From positions 21,837,138 to 21,901,137 of the forward strand of contig NC_087069.1 in NCBI RefSeq assembly GCF_963678635.1: a stretch of 64,000 bases of DNA, written 5' to 3'. The notes below the pieces were generated by a model. It made no database searches. It was given only the letters and a program-made list of their open reading frames with translations, and was not told the DNA's origin. Position 1 is the first letter of the stretch, and each line of letters begins with the position of its first letter. The translations under genes and the position numbers were made by a program. Below are positions 1 through 11,079 of the stretch, piece by piece. This DNA comes from Symsagittifera roscoffensis. Lineage: Eukaryota; Xenacoelomorpha; Acoela; Convolutidae.

Positions 1-7
1 TGACACT

Positions 8-735
8 TTTCTTTCAGATCTAAATTTCAGAACTGAAATAGGTTGTGAAATGTTAAAGGAAGGCTTGGATATTTTAGGAATAGGTTATTTCAGATCCTAT
101 TTTCGATCTGAAATTCGATTTTTCTTGGTTATTTCAGATCTGAAAAAAAAAATCTAATTCAGATCTAACTTCAGATCTGAAATTTAGTTTTTATTCATTA
201 TTTGAGATCTGAAAAATCAATGATTCTGCACAATGTTTGCAATTTTTTCATACTTTTGTATTTGATAGCTTCTGCTAGCTACTAGCAGGCTCTCAGCAAA
301 ACCTCAAATGGGATAATGCCATTATATGTTTCCCCAAGCACGAGATAAGCTTCAAAAATACAAATGTAGCGCATGAAACTCAAAAATTTGGCAGGTGGAC
401 TAACAGTTTTTGAAAACTTTTTAACACAGTTGAACAAGAATTTTAATTCGAAAAAAAAATTTCCTTGAAATTATTCGGAACTTTTTTAGCGCTAAATAAT
501 CTAAACATAAATTTGTATTGCAGAAACATCAAAAAATAAAACCGCAATTGTTTGCTCGAAATATATAATTTACAATTGAACAAAAAGTTTCTCAGATCTA
601 ATTTCAAATCTGAATTTTTCTAGTTCAGATCCAATGTTCAGATCGAAATTTTCGAAGTCTTATCAAGATATGAAATAAAAAATTTCAGATCTGAGAGTCA
701 AATTATGTAAGAAATAAAGAACTTCAGATCTTGCG
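8..735. repeat. Cluster of degenerate TTCAGATCTGAA palindromes
   Basis: Ten or more copies of a motif close to TTCAGATCTGAA (core CAGATCTG, itself palindromic) lie in two groups, about 15-215 and 590-735. They are separated by plain AT-rich sequence and are often followed by A or T runs. Spacing is irregular, so this is not a simple tandem repeat. It may be the decayed remains of a minisatellite or a dispersed-repeat edge. No ORF of note overlaps it. Confidence 0.6.
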
Positions 736-740
736 CAGAA

Positions 741-1372
741 AAAACCCTGGGTACGGATTGTATATTCCGCACGGAAGTTGTTGAACCTCTCCATTTTGAA
801 TAATTTTAAGCGAGGTGAAACTTTATAAAACTCAAACAAAAATTAAAAAAAAAATAAATACCGTTGTTTTTTGTATAAAACTCGTATCACGGTTTTTTAA
901 AATTTCGGGCTCTTTTGCACTTTCCGCGCCTCTCAAGTTTTCTTTAATTATTTTAAGTCTTTAAATATTTCACCTGTAATTCTGGTCAAACGCGTAATGC
1001 TACGATGTGATATAAGAAGAAGCAATACGTTCACGATTGTTAGTTTGTTAACATAGAAGGGGGGCAAAGTGGAAAAGAGCCAAATGTCTCAATGAGAAGG
1101 CTTTGGTTACAATTCTTACAACCTATGGTCTCTTTCAAAAGCAAAATCTGCACAGCTCTACTTATAGTTTCGAGGAGGTAGCAAAAATTTTAATCATGAT
1201 GAGTTGAGTTGAGCGGCAAATCAAATATCGATTATAGGACCACCTATAAATTTTAAAAACTAGGGCAGTTTTAGGTGGTATGTTTGTATTTCTTAGAGTC
1301 TTAGATTCTTCGACAAGGTAGGTGTTACTTGTCTTCAATCGATGGAAGAGGGCCTGCATTGGAGTTCCATGA
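741..1372. other. AT-rich stretch with no recognised gene
   Basis: Only short chance ORFs are present, the longest about 65 codons on the minus strand with no recognisable features. I see no tRNA cloverleaf and no coding bias. Confidence 0.5.
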
Positions 1373-1568
1373 ATAAAAATCGCTTATAATTGAGTTTGCT
1401 AGTCAGTGTCCACAAAAGTGAAAACAATTCGATTATAAACTATTAAAAATGAATTATAATATTAGTATTTTTCCAGGCAACAAAATCTTTTTTTCATCCA
1501 TTAGAATCAACCTTTTTTCACTCTTGCGGACACTGATAATGAAACTAAATTATAACCGATTTTTTTCC
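1373..1568. mobile_element. Small foldback (MITE-like) element
   Basis: The left arm (about 1375-1428, starting AAAAATCGCTTATAATT) is an imperfect reverse complement of the right arm (about 1513-1567, ending AATTATAACCGATTTTT). Both arms share the block CAGTGTCC, followed in the left arm's orientation by a GTGAAAA block. Weaker pairing continues inward, so most of the roughly 195 bp can fold into one hairpin. There is no internal ORF. This fits a non-autonomous DNA element; the target duplication is not clear. Confidence 0.6.
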
Positions 1569-1617
1569 ACTTTACTGAGATGCAAACTTCAACGCACATA
1601 AAGTATCTTCTACATTT

Positions 1618-1817
1618 NNNNNNNNNNNNNNNNNNNNNNNNNNNNNNNNNNNNNNNNNNNNNNNNNNNNNNNNNNNNNNNNNNNNNNNNNNNNNNNNNNN
1701 NNNNNNNNNNNNNNNNNNNNNNNNNNNNNNNNNNNNNNNNNNNNNNNNNNNNNNNNNNNNNNNNNNNNNNNNNNNNNNNNNNNNNNNNNNNNNNNNNNNN
1801 NNNNNNNNNNNNNNNNN
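1618..1817. other. Assembly gap (200 N)
   Basis: Exactly 200 N bases, a fixed-size scaffolding gap of unknown true length. Open reading frames running through it are artefacts. Confidence 0.99.
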
Positions 1818-2360
1818 GCTTCAGGTGGTATAAATTTTTTCATTCAGTAATGGCTTGTTAAAAACTGTATTTTGCCTAAAAAAGAGCCACACTGACCATA
1901 GTTATTTTTTTCTACATTTTCTCCGAGTAGGAACACAAACTGAGATATTTAGGTAGCATTAATGCAAGCAAAAAAACCGTCAGAGGGATTAAAGTGTCTC
2001 CAACTTTAACCATAATGCACAGTTTGAGCACAACTTCAAACTTAGTCGAATTTACGCTCTCTCCTTTTTTTAAACTTTTAAACTCGAAGAAGTACTTCTA
2101 AGTATCATATTAGAAATCAAACAGAGAATGTCAATAAAAGGACGAATCGGAAAAGAGCCAGATTTTACGATTTTGTTGTCAGTAATTTTCCTTTTGAAAA
2201 TCTCAAGATTAAATTCAAATTAAACTTTGTGGTTTTAGACTAGAAGTTTGAATGAGCATGGCAGCCGAAATCAGAATGAAAATTTTATTCTAGGTTCAGG
2301 GGCTTATTCTGCAATTTTTCTTACATATAAACAAAACAAACGAAAACCAATTTTTAAAGC
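1818..2360. other. AT-rich flank of element A, no gene seen
   Basis: Host sequence between the gap and the 5' LTR of element A. No ORF of note and no RNA gene recognised. Confidence 0.5.
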
Positions 2361-2364
2361 CATG

Positions 2365-2777
2365 TGGAAGCTGATCTAAACTACATTTTATTATTGCATA
2401 TAAATTAGATATTTTACCACTGTAAACTATTTAATATTAACCAATCATGATCCATCTAACTAACAACCCACTTATTTGTAAGTGCTGAAATTACTTGTAA
2501 TTTCAGCACCAGAGAGATTTGAATTTAACTTAGAAATTAGTTACCTCTCCAAGAGAGCTTCAGCAGCCGCAATAAAACCAGTATACTCTAGATCTATTGA
2601 GCCCAGCAGAGACTAGTTAAACACCTTGAGACTAGTAGCTATAAGAGTAAGATTAGGATCGGTATTAGGCTAAGAAGTTGCACGAATCTATCCGGCCGAA
2701 AATAAGATAGCGTGACGAGCAGACGGTGTACCCTATCCGAAATTACTCTACGAGTTATACACCTCAGTTATAACTCA
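2365..2777 (+). repeat. 5' LTR of element A
   Basis: A 413-bp copy of 20328-20740, starting TGGAAGCTGATC and ending TTATAACTCA. It contains a perfect 13-bp inverted repeat with a 2-nt loop (2482-2509) and two GAGACTAGT words. A homologous LTR in reverse orientation lies at 21403-21812. No clear TATA box or polyadenylation signal could be assigned. Confidence 0.93.
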
Positions 2778-2779
2778 TC

Positions 2780-2797
2780 TGGTGCGACCATAAGTCT
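2780..2797 (+). other. Putative primer-binding site of element A
   Basis: TGGTGCGACC begins two bases after the LTR end. The leading TGG is the complement of a tRNA CCA end, and the position is the usual one. I could not match the rest to a specific tRNA, so the primer is unassigned. Element B lacks this region. Confidence 0.5.
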
Positions 2798-4049
2798 CGA
2801 ATAAAGACCTTAAAAAACAAAATAGCTTAGTATTAACCAAAAAAAGATTAGAAATAGACAAAACATTTCCAAAATGTTACACGACAATAACTCAATTGAA
2901 ATGTCTCTACGACTCAATAGATCAGAGCCGCTACTCCGTACAATACGAGAACTACCCGGTATTGGAAAAAGATCTGGGACAAGAGACGACATACGACTAC
3001 ATAGAAACTTACCATTTAGTTTCATGGTCGTACGGCAAAAGCCAACACAAACTTTTATATTTAGAATCTTACAAGCAATTAATTTAGATTTTCATTTGCT
3101 AACATAAAATCCTTGACGAAAACTTTTTATGATTATTTCAGGCGCTAGATAAATTTTTATTGTTCAATAACGGTTGATAAAAACATCTCAAATCGTTCCC
3201 TCGAATTCTGCAGTTCTATATAAAACATATTTGAAAAAAAATTTATTGAAAATAAAAATAAAAATTGGTAGCATGACAATAAATTGTTAGTATATATAAA
3301 ACATCCTGTCTTCCAGCTTCATCACCTAAACATAACAGCAATCATAAGTCAACTAATATCATCAAAACTAAAAGTTTTATTAAATTTAAGTTATTTCAAA
3401 AAGCTTATCCTAAGTCTTATATCTATTAAACTTAATTTTATTCTATCTTAAATCAGGTCATCAAGGCTTTCCTTGGATCTAAATCAATTTTCTATTTTAT
3501 AATTTTAATTTTGATCATCAAGGCTTATCCTTGGATCAAAAAGAACAATTTTGTTCTCCCCAACATACTTATCAAGTGTCTAACGACCTAAAACGTCGAT
3601 TCACTACCCAACCTTTTCAAAAGACCCAGGACTAATAGAATTTTTTTAAATACTAACCATTCAAATTAGGCTAAACAGTGAAGAATTTCGGTTTTTCATC
3701 CTTCACTTGACCCCTCCTCTTACGTGACCCAGGATAAATCTTAAGCTTAGTAAGTTCAAAATAGTATCTAACGAACTACTTGCGTTCTAATTATACCTGA
3801 ACCTTGTGGATCGATTTACTATTCTCCAACCCTTGAACACAATCACTACCCCTAAGTAAGATTAAGTAAGTTAACACCTTAGCCTAAACTAGCCACGAGA
3901 AAGTAAAAATCATTCTTCGGCATTGATATACTTTTCTTTCCAACCCTGAACAAAAAGACCCAGGTTAAGCTAACCAATTAATCGTAAGGAAATTAGTCTA
4001 GGAAATTGAAATCACTAAAAACAATTTTGCATCCCTCATCCTAAACTTT
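2798..4049 (+). other. 5' leader of element A
   Basis: About 1.25 kb between the LTR and the first clear ORF. A 63-codon Tyr-rich open stretch (2896-3087, no ATG) is present, but element B does not extend far enough to test it. From about 3440 onward the leader is shared with element B. It includes two copies of a TCATCAAGGCTT...CCTTGGATC motif (about 3458 and 3515) and GTAAGT-like donor motifs near 3750 and 3853-3868. These could serve as splice donors for downstream ORFs, which is inference. Confidence 0.5.
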
Positions 4050-4388
4050 ATGTCATTGAAAAATCTTGGAAATAAACAAACAATCGTACTACACAATTAT
4101 GAAATAGATAATCAAAATAACGATCTTGTAATAACCCGGCATACACAAACAGTTGAATACATTCGAACAAAACGACAAACAATAAAAAGAAAAAATATAA
4201 GTAAACAAAGACAGATAACACGAAAAAGATTTTCAAAACATAGAAATGCATTCTCCGAATCAGAAGTTAGTAGTCTAGACGCACTATACGAAATAAAAGA
4301 CTCAGTAAATAAAAATTACCCAACCCAAGATCAATTATTTTTTTCCGATTTTTCCGAAACAACTTCAATCTCATCAAAGAAAGGATAA
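4050..4388 (+). CDS. Small basic protein ORF (ORF-B) of element A
   Basis: A 112-codon open frame. Residues about 35-68 are strongly basic (repeated KRQ, KRK and RKR patches) and could be a nuclear-localisation or nucleic-acid-binding segment. The C-terminal third is acidic and Ser-rich. The frame and sequence are conserved in element B (reverse complement of about 37880-38215), including the block encoding RNAFSESEV. That conservation suggests it was a real gene of the element. It lies upstream of Gag, where Ty3/gypsy elements normally have no gene. I do not recognise the family. The frame is still open here and may be the only undamaged ORF of element A. Confidence 0.5.
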   Translation: MSLKNLGNKQTIVLHNYEIDNQNNDLVITRHTQTVEYIRTKRQTIKRKNISKQRQITRKRFSKHRNAFSESEVSSLDALYEIKDSVNKNYPTQDQLFFSDFSETTSISSKKG

Positions 4389-4494
4389 AACAGAGTAAAA
4401 AAGAAATATAAACCCAAACCAGTAAATCTAAACAACTGGAATCAACCAATTAGACATGTTAATAATTATTTATTAACAGTAATCAAACGAAAAA

Positions 4495-7400
4495 ATGAGC
4501 AACACTCAAAGTGACGAAAGTCCAGACAAAGAAGCAGTTTTCCCCTTTGTTACAAATTCACTCAATGATAGAGGACAAACACGAGTTTGCAAAAATTTAC
4601 TCGAAATTTGTTTGAACCAGAAATCAGTCCATGCAAATCAAAATTCCCCGATATAAAAATCAAAAAACAAATTGTAGAACAATATTTGAAAGAAATATGT
4701 AAACTAACACAACAATACGGAATCTACAGCATAGAAATCAGTTCTCCATGAATATCTCATGGTAAATATGTTATCCAAACAGACGATATTGATTTAGAAT
4801 TTTCAAAAGTGTTCACAGAATATATCAAAAGCATACAATATCAAAATTCACAAAGAGCAAACTCAATATTCACAAACTAAGTTTTTGCAATATTGTATAG
4901 TTATTTATCTATATTAGAAAGAACAGAAGCTCAAAATACATCACCAATCCAAATATCAAAACACACAAAAGTAAGAAAAAAAATTGCCGTATTTTCAACA
5001 TTTTTCAACGCAATCCGTGAAATTTTTACCAATAATGATGTTTACAAAAAAAACTAGCATGGTTTACAAATGATTATTTTACACATAATATCGACTTAAT
5101 TGAACAAGCAAGAAAAAACTTTAGACCCCAAAGTACCAATGATGACACTGTCAATGCAGAACAATCAGATTACGTTTGGGTTCCTGAATGGTCTCATCCA
5201 GCATTTTTAATATTTCCAGTAGATATCTCAAGTCAAGCAATAAATACAATATGTATTCACCAAGATTATGTAAAAATAATACCATTAACAATTGTTGCAG
5301 CACCTTTAATTTAAAATACATTTTCACCTGATACACAAAATAACAGCTTAAATTCAACAGTTATACATCATGAAAACCTCAATGGAACTAGAAATTTTAC
5401 ACAACAAGATATTCAAACACCATCACACTTCATAAATGAAGGAATAGTCGGCACAACAGTTACAACTGCACAACAAAGTATTTCGCCAATACATCCAAAT
5501 CTCACAAAACCGAAACATAGAAATACAACACTACCACAAGTAACCTTACAATCAACCTTTAAACCCTCGGTTGCTCCAAAATATAGACTAATGACAAAAC
5601 CATCAAAACCACGAAAAACGTTCACAAGAAACAACTTCGCAGAACCCAACTATAATTATGCACATCCATCCAGAACAAATCAACCCCCCCCCCCCCAAAA
5701 AAAAATATGCAAAACCACGTATATTCTCGCTATTGGAATCTTCCAAATACATCGACCGATTCAGTAAATATCCAAGATAATTCACACCCTCCACAGAATT
5801 ACAGTGAAAATTACCCATTTTTTCAACAAAATAAGAATAAACAACAAACACTTTATCACACAAATTACTTATCATCTGATGATGATGATTATTATCAACC
5901 AGACATTTTTGCACCATTCACACAAGAATATCACACACAAAGACCGCGACAACCTCAACCATCCCAAAATATGAAAATTTACCCACAAAGTCCAGCAGAT
6001 ATACAGACTCAACAACCAATGCATATACCAAACTCAATTAACACACAATCTTTTCAACCTATACAACCACAAAATCCAATGATTATGCATTCCAACCAAC
6101 CAACTGAAATGCAAAATGAAATACTGCTACCATATTACCTACAACAACATAAAATAACAAAAATTCAACTCACAAATTTCTCGCAATTACCAAACGCCGC
6201 AGAATCACTCCAAATGACAATGAACCCATATTTAATGGGACGATCGTCAGTGACATCCAATAAACCTTTAATGGTGTTCACAGGAACAGACCCCGAATAC
6301 TCAGTAGAAGATTACCTAAATTCAGTCACAGCAAATTTAATTTTAAACATAGGAACCGAACCAATTAATACACCACTCCACCAAAATTGGATACACAGAC
6401 GCACAGTGTTAATACAAACAACACTAGATGGCGCAGCCCACAAATGATTTTCAGTACTACCTATAGACATAAAATCAGACTGGAAAAGATTCACACAAGA
6501 ATTTTCAAAAATGTTTGATTCTGAAAGAAACAAACAACATCAGAGAGTTTTATGCAACGAAATTCGTAGATTACCAAATGAAACAATTAAACAATTAGCA
6601 GTTCGAATCGAAACACTAGTTCGAAAAGCATATTCGCTCAATACACATGATTACAAAAACACAAAATTGACAGAAATTTTAATGAAGACCTTAACACCTC
6701 AACAAAGGAAAATAGCTATAAAGAAAAGAGAATCTCATCCTTCCTCAATTCGAGAACCAGGTTTAGATTTCAGAAAATTAGTAGATAAACTAGAACAAGC
6801 AGAAATCACAATGGAACTTGAAGAAACAGAAAATCTAAAAATACAGAATGTTAATCGGATCGAAACAAATACTACACATATAAATAACATACAAGAATCA
6901 GATATGGATCTGACTGAAAAAATCACCGAATTTCTAAACATCTATGAAAGAAAGCCAAATTTTAAAGGCAAACCATCTTTCAAAAAATGGTGTAATTATT
7001 GCCGACGACACGGACACAGTATTGCCGAATGTAGACAAAAGCAACAAGACAACCAAAATAAACCTCAAAAGCACAAAGAACCAAATAAGTCATTCTATCA
7101 ATACATGAAAAAAGATCAAAACCTCTCAAACAAGAATATACACAGTAATAATAGCTCTAGAAAACCACTTCCAAGCAAATCAAATTATTCTAGAAATCAA
7201 TCACCATATAACTCTAGCTATAGAGGTAGATCGCCCGAACAAAGAAACTCACGAAACTTCTCACAAAACAGATATAGTCGATCGAGTAGTCAAAATAACT
7301 ATCCACGATCAAACTCAAACACAACAGAGTTTGTCTTTGCATCCAGTTCCCAATCAAACTCAAGGAATAGACACTATTCCAACAACAGATCACGAAATTC

Positions 7401-8151
7401 ATCATACAACAGAAATAAAAACTATTCAAACAATAGGAAAAGAAGTTACTCAAACAATCGAAATCAGAATTATCCAAATAACAGATCAAGGAATAATTCA
7501 TAAAATAGATCAAACTATCAAAGCTCAAATGATAACTATCAAAACAGATCAAGAAATAATTCACGAAATCGAAACTCAAGTTACAACAATAGATACAGAA
7601 ATTATTCCCAGTCACCCGATAGAAATAATAACCGTTACTCCAATTCTCTACATCGATATAGAAGTAACACACCGAAGCATCAAAGACAAATCAATCAAGT
7701 ACAAACAAATGAAGAAACAACTTCAGACCCCCAGGTATTGATAACAGAGAAACTAATGAATTAAAATAAAACCACATTAATTGTGAATCAACAGATACTG
7801 AAAGTGATACAGATAATACCATATCAGTAAAAATGATCACAGTCAAAAACGACTATGAACCAGTCATATAAGAACAACCTTTTAGCTCACACATTTACGA
7901 AAGTCAATTGGAACTCCTGAATAATTATTATATGGGACCGATTAATATTAATTCCCAAGTCACTCAGGAAGTAAGCGAAATTAACACGGAAATTAAACCT
8001 GATAAAAACGACATAAAATGTTCAAATAGACATATTTTTCAAATCATTCAAAAAGAACAACCACGAGAAAAAAATTGAACAATCCCATTTCTTTTAGAGA
8101 GCCCAAAAAAATAAAGAATTTCAACCACCAGATCTTGAAATTGAGTTTTTA
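4495..8151 (+). pseudogene. gag: Gag of element A, with unusually long N-terminal region
   Basis: The frame starts at ATG 4495 (MSNTQSDESPDKEAVFPF), by comparison with element B (ATG at 37798). An approximately 600-codon N-terminal region of unknown fold runs to about 6150 with several stops and frameshifts. One shift lies near 4600 and another at a run of C residues near 5685-5700. A capsid-like domain follows (about 6230-6830), with KPLMVFTGTDPEYSVEDYL and a Gag-type block from WIHRR to LAVRIETLVRKAY. One CCHC knuckle (CNYCRRHGHSIAEC, 6991-7032) comes next, and then a long Asn/Ser/Arg-rich tail with YSNNR-type repeats, typical of a nucleocapsid. Capsid plus one knuckle is standard for the class; the long upstream part is not. 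Stops make it non-functional. The downstream protease is in another frame, so some form of frameshift was probably needed. Confidence 0.8.
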
Positions 8152-8560
8152 GTCGACTCAGGAGCAGAATCAAATATCATTAACTTTCCCACATGGAATG
8201 AAATCAAAAAACTACATCCGAATTTAAAACCTCTCGAAACATCTAGTAAATTAGCAACAGCGCAAGGATCAACAATAGTTAATTATGGAAAAATCCATAT
8301 ATCACTTGTTCCCATAAGAACAATGGAACCAAAACAAGATTTTGAATAAACCATTCAAACAAACATTTCATATTACTGATATTAACCATAATCTCATTGG
8401 CGTGCCGTTTATCACTAAATATATACCTACAATAAACATAATAAAAAGTAAAAATCATAAAAAAGACAAATATACAAGAATGAAAAACACAGCCTTAACA
8501 TTCTTTCAAAGATTAAACAAACAACCACCATTAGTCTCAAAAATCTACCCCATTTAAAAT
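8131..8560 (+). pseudogene. Retropepsin-like protease of element A
   Basis: An aspartic protease active-site block reads VDSGAESNII, with the catalytic Asp codon at 8155-8157. It is followed by a helix-rich stretch and SSKLATAQGS, the usual flap-proximal pattern. A frame break near 8345 separates a second part carrying FHITDINHNLIGVPF, a position often seen just before the RT domain. It lies between the Gag tail and RT, as expected in Ty3/gypsy pol. DSG rather than DTG is a normal variant. The frameshift makes this copy defective. Confidence 0.7.
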
Positions 8561-8649
8561 CAAGAACGAAAACAGCTGAAACCGCTATCAGGAAATGTAT
8601 ATAACTTAACAATAAAACAAGTTCATCAGTAAGACAAAAATCAAAACAA

Positions 8650-10053
8650 ACAACAAATTTTCACGTCAGATTTCGAATTTAAACCCATTCACAAATTTTT
8701 CAGAATAACAATCTCATCCATAAAATACGTGAAAAACACAAATTCCGATATTATTTCACTACACGTGTATAATAATACATCAAACAGAATAACATTACCC
8801 TTAGGACTCTTAGGATATTGTGAAACAAATGCTACAACTTCACCTAAAAAGTAGTCAATAATATATTACAAATTTTAGAAATTTGTCAATCAACAATCCT
8901 TGATGAAGAATTATCCATAAATAATATAATAAGTAATGAAAAAAAAAATACAGACTACTTCACAAAAATACCATATTTCAAACCAACATTTAATATAACA
9001 AATTATACAAAAGAACAACAACAATTTTTAACAATGTTTAATTTTCAACATTCACAGATAACACAAAATGAGTTTGATAAATTAGCTAAACAACTAATAA
9101 AATACTCAACTGTTTACTCAACATCAAAGTTTGACATTGGAAAAATTAGTTCAACCCTACACCTTCCATTAAAAGCTGACGCAGTTTTCAAAAAACAAAG
9201 AGCAAGTAAAGTACCAATTCACTTACACGCTAAAGTAAATAGATTACTTAATATTTTAGTACAATACGAAATTATATCACCAGTAAATAAGGAAGAACAA
9301 TCAAAAGGCAACACCTTCATTAACCCCGTTATCACTCTAGCAAAAGGTGAATCACTAAAAAATAGTTTTTAGATGCTAGATATCTCAATTCACTATTTGA
9401 AGAATCAAAATGCAATTGGCCCATTGAACCAATACAAGTTATCTTAACAAAGATAAATGGTAAATACTTCACAACCGGAGACATGAATAGTGCTTACAAT
9501 CAAATGCCACTAGATGAACAGTCACGACGACTAACACAATCAACAATACGAATATAATCGATGATGCTATGGAATATCCATAGAACCAGAAGCTTTTTCA
9601 GCTTTCATGAGTAAAATTTTTAGACCACTAATACTCAAGAAAAATGCAATCACATCTTTAGATGATGTTTTCATGCAATCACAGATAAAAGACGAAATGT
9701 TTTCCATTTTGGAACAATATCATAAGATACTTCAGAACGAAAATCTGAAAGCAGCCCCAGATAAATCACAATTCTTCTTAACACGCGTTAAATTTTTAGG
9801 ACATAATATTGAACGAAACACTATCACTCCATTAAAATCACGCATCGACGCAATTCAAAAAATTCAACCACCTACAAGTAAAAAGAAAATCCAAGAATTC
9901 CTTGGAATGTTAAATTTCTTAAGTAAATATGTTTACAAGATGCAATTATATTTAAGACCGTTCTATAACATCCTCAGACAACAAAATATTTTTGAATGGA
10001 TCACTGAACATCAAAAACGATTTGAAGAAACCAAAAAACTTTTAACAGATTAA
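8650..10053 (+). pseudogene. Reverse transcriptase domain of element A
   Basis: Fingers: LHLPLKADAVFKKQRASKVP and EIISPVNKEEQ (ORF 9034-9372). After a frameshift near 9370, a palm motif-A-like block YFTTGDMNSAYNQMPL is readable near 9465-9510. A stop and a shift lie near 9555. Motif C reads SLDD (9655-9666) where element B has YLDD. Thumb and connection follow, with FFLTRVKFLGHNIE and KKIQEFLGMLNFLSKYV (to 10053). All the standard Ty3/gypsy RT landmarks are present, but across three frames. The Tyr-to-Ser change in motif C would further impair activity. Confidence 0.85.
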
Positions 10054-11071
10054 ATTTCAAACAACATTCCAGATCCAAACCAACCATTCTATGCAATGTG
10101 CGATGCTTCAAACTTTGGCATCGGCGCAGCATTATTACAATCACATAGTGGAACAAATAAGATGAATCTTATATCAACAATTTCACGATTGTTCACACAA
10201 GCCGAGCTACGACTCTCTACTCAAATAGAGGTTGTACAGCTATAATAAACACGCTTACAGAATACGAATTTCTGATACTTGGATCAAAACACCCAACAGT
10301 TTTATTCACAGATCATAAAACCAATTATTTTTCTTCTCACACAAAAATCAAGTCCTAATCATAGAGTTTATAGATTTCAATTAATTTTGATGAAATTCCC
10401 AAACTTACATATAGTTTGGACGGCAGGAAAAAACCTTGTATTACCAGATACGTTAAATAGAAATACGCCACCTCCACTACTTACACGAAAAACTACAGTT
10501 GAAATACCCAAAAATATCAAATTCTATCTGGCGAAAGATGAAATATCACCCCGATTAGAATGCAGATACTCAGTAAAAACTGACATCGATCAATCACAAA
10601 TAAATAATCTACAACATTTTCCACTCTACCTAGATTGCCAAAACAATCACTATGAAGTTGATTCATTAGGCAAATCCATATTTAAACAAATCCCATACCC
10701 ACAATGGATAAAAAATAATACCCAACAAAAGAAAATAAAACAAAAACCGCATAAAAAAGACTTTTTTCCACTAATCGAAAAAGAAAATTTAACCGATAAA
10801 TTAAATTAATCAGGACCGCAAACAAATGACTAAAATGATACGATAAATCAAGTTTTTAATCTCCATGACCCACTTGACACAATTCCCCCTGTCAAAACTA
10901 GAAATTGATAATATTTTTCTCCCACCAACAGAAAAAATTACACTCGAACATTTAAAACGAAACCAATTTTTTGACCCAGTAATTAAACAACGCAAATCAT
11001 GGCACAAATATAAAACAAAACCAGCAAAAGCTGATTCCACAATTTTAGGAAATAAAACACTCCTAATATAG
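10054..11071 (+). pseudogene. RNase H and connection region of element A pol
   Basis: RNase H begins with MCDASNFGIGAALLQSH (catalytic Asp in CDAS, about 10098-10110), followed by LFTQAELRLST. A frame break near 10235-10280 follows, then VLPDTLNRNTPPPLLTRK (ORF 10279-10809). The Asp of the LPDTLNR motif matches the last RNase H Asp of this class. ORF 10865-11071 continues the linker towards integrase. Element B has the same order (ORFs at 32467-32171 and 31625-31275). Stops and indels make this copy non-functional. Confidence 0.75.
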
Positions 11072-11079
11072 TTTCGAAA

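Noticed and set aside
1580-1861. ORFs crossing the first N gap
   Set aside because: Almost all codons are N; an artefact of translation through the gap. The same holds for ORFs at 57735-58106.
2896-3087. Tyr-rich 63-codon frame in the element A leader
   Set aside because: No ATG, and the matching part of element B is deleted, so conservation cannot be tested. Mentioned only within the leader.
7331-7741. Ile/Thr-rich ORF overlapping the Gag tail
   Set aside because: It is an alternative frame of the Asn/Ser/Arg-rich repeats; the Gag frame explains the sequence better in both elements.
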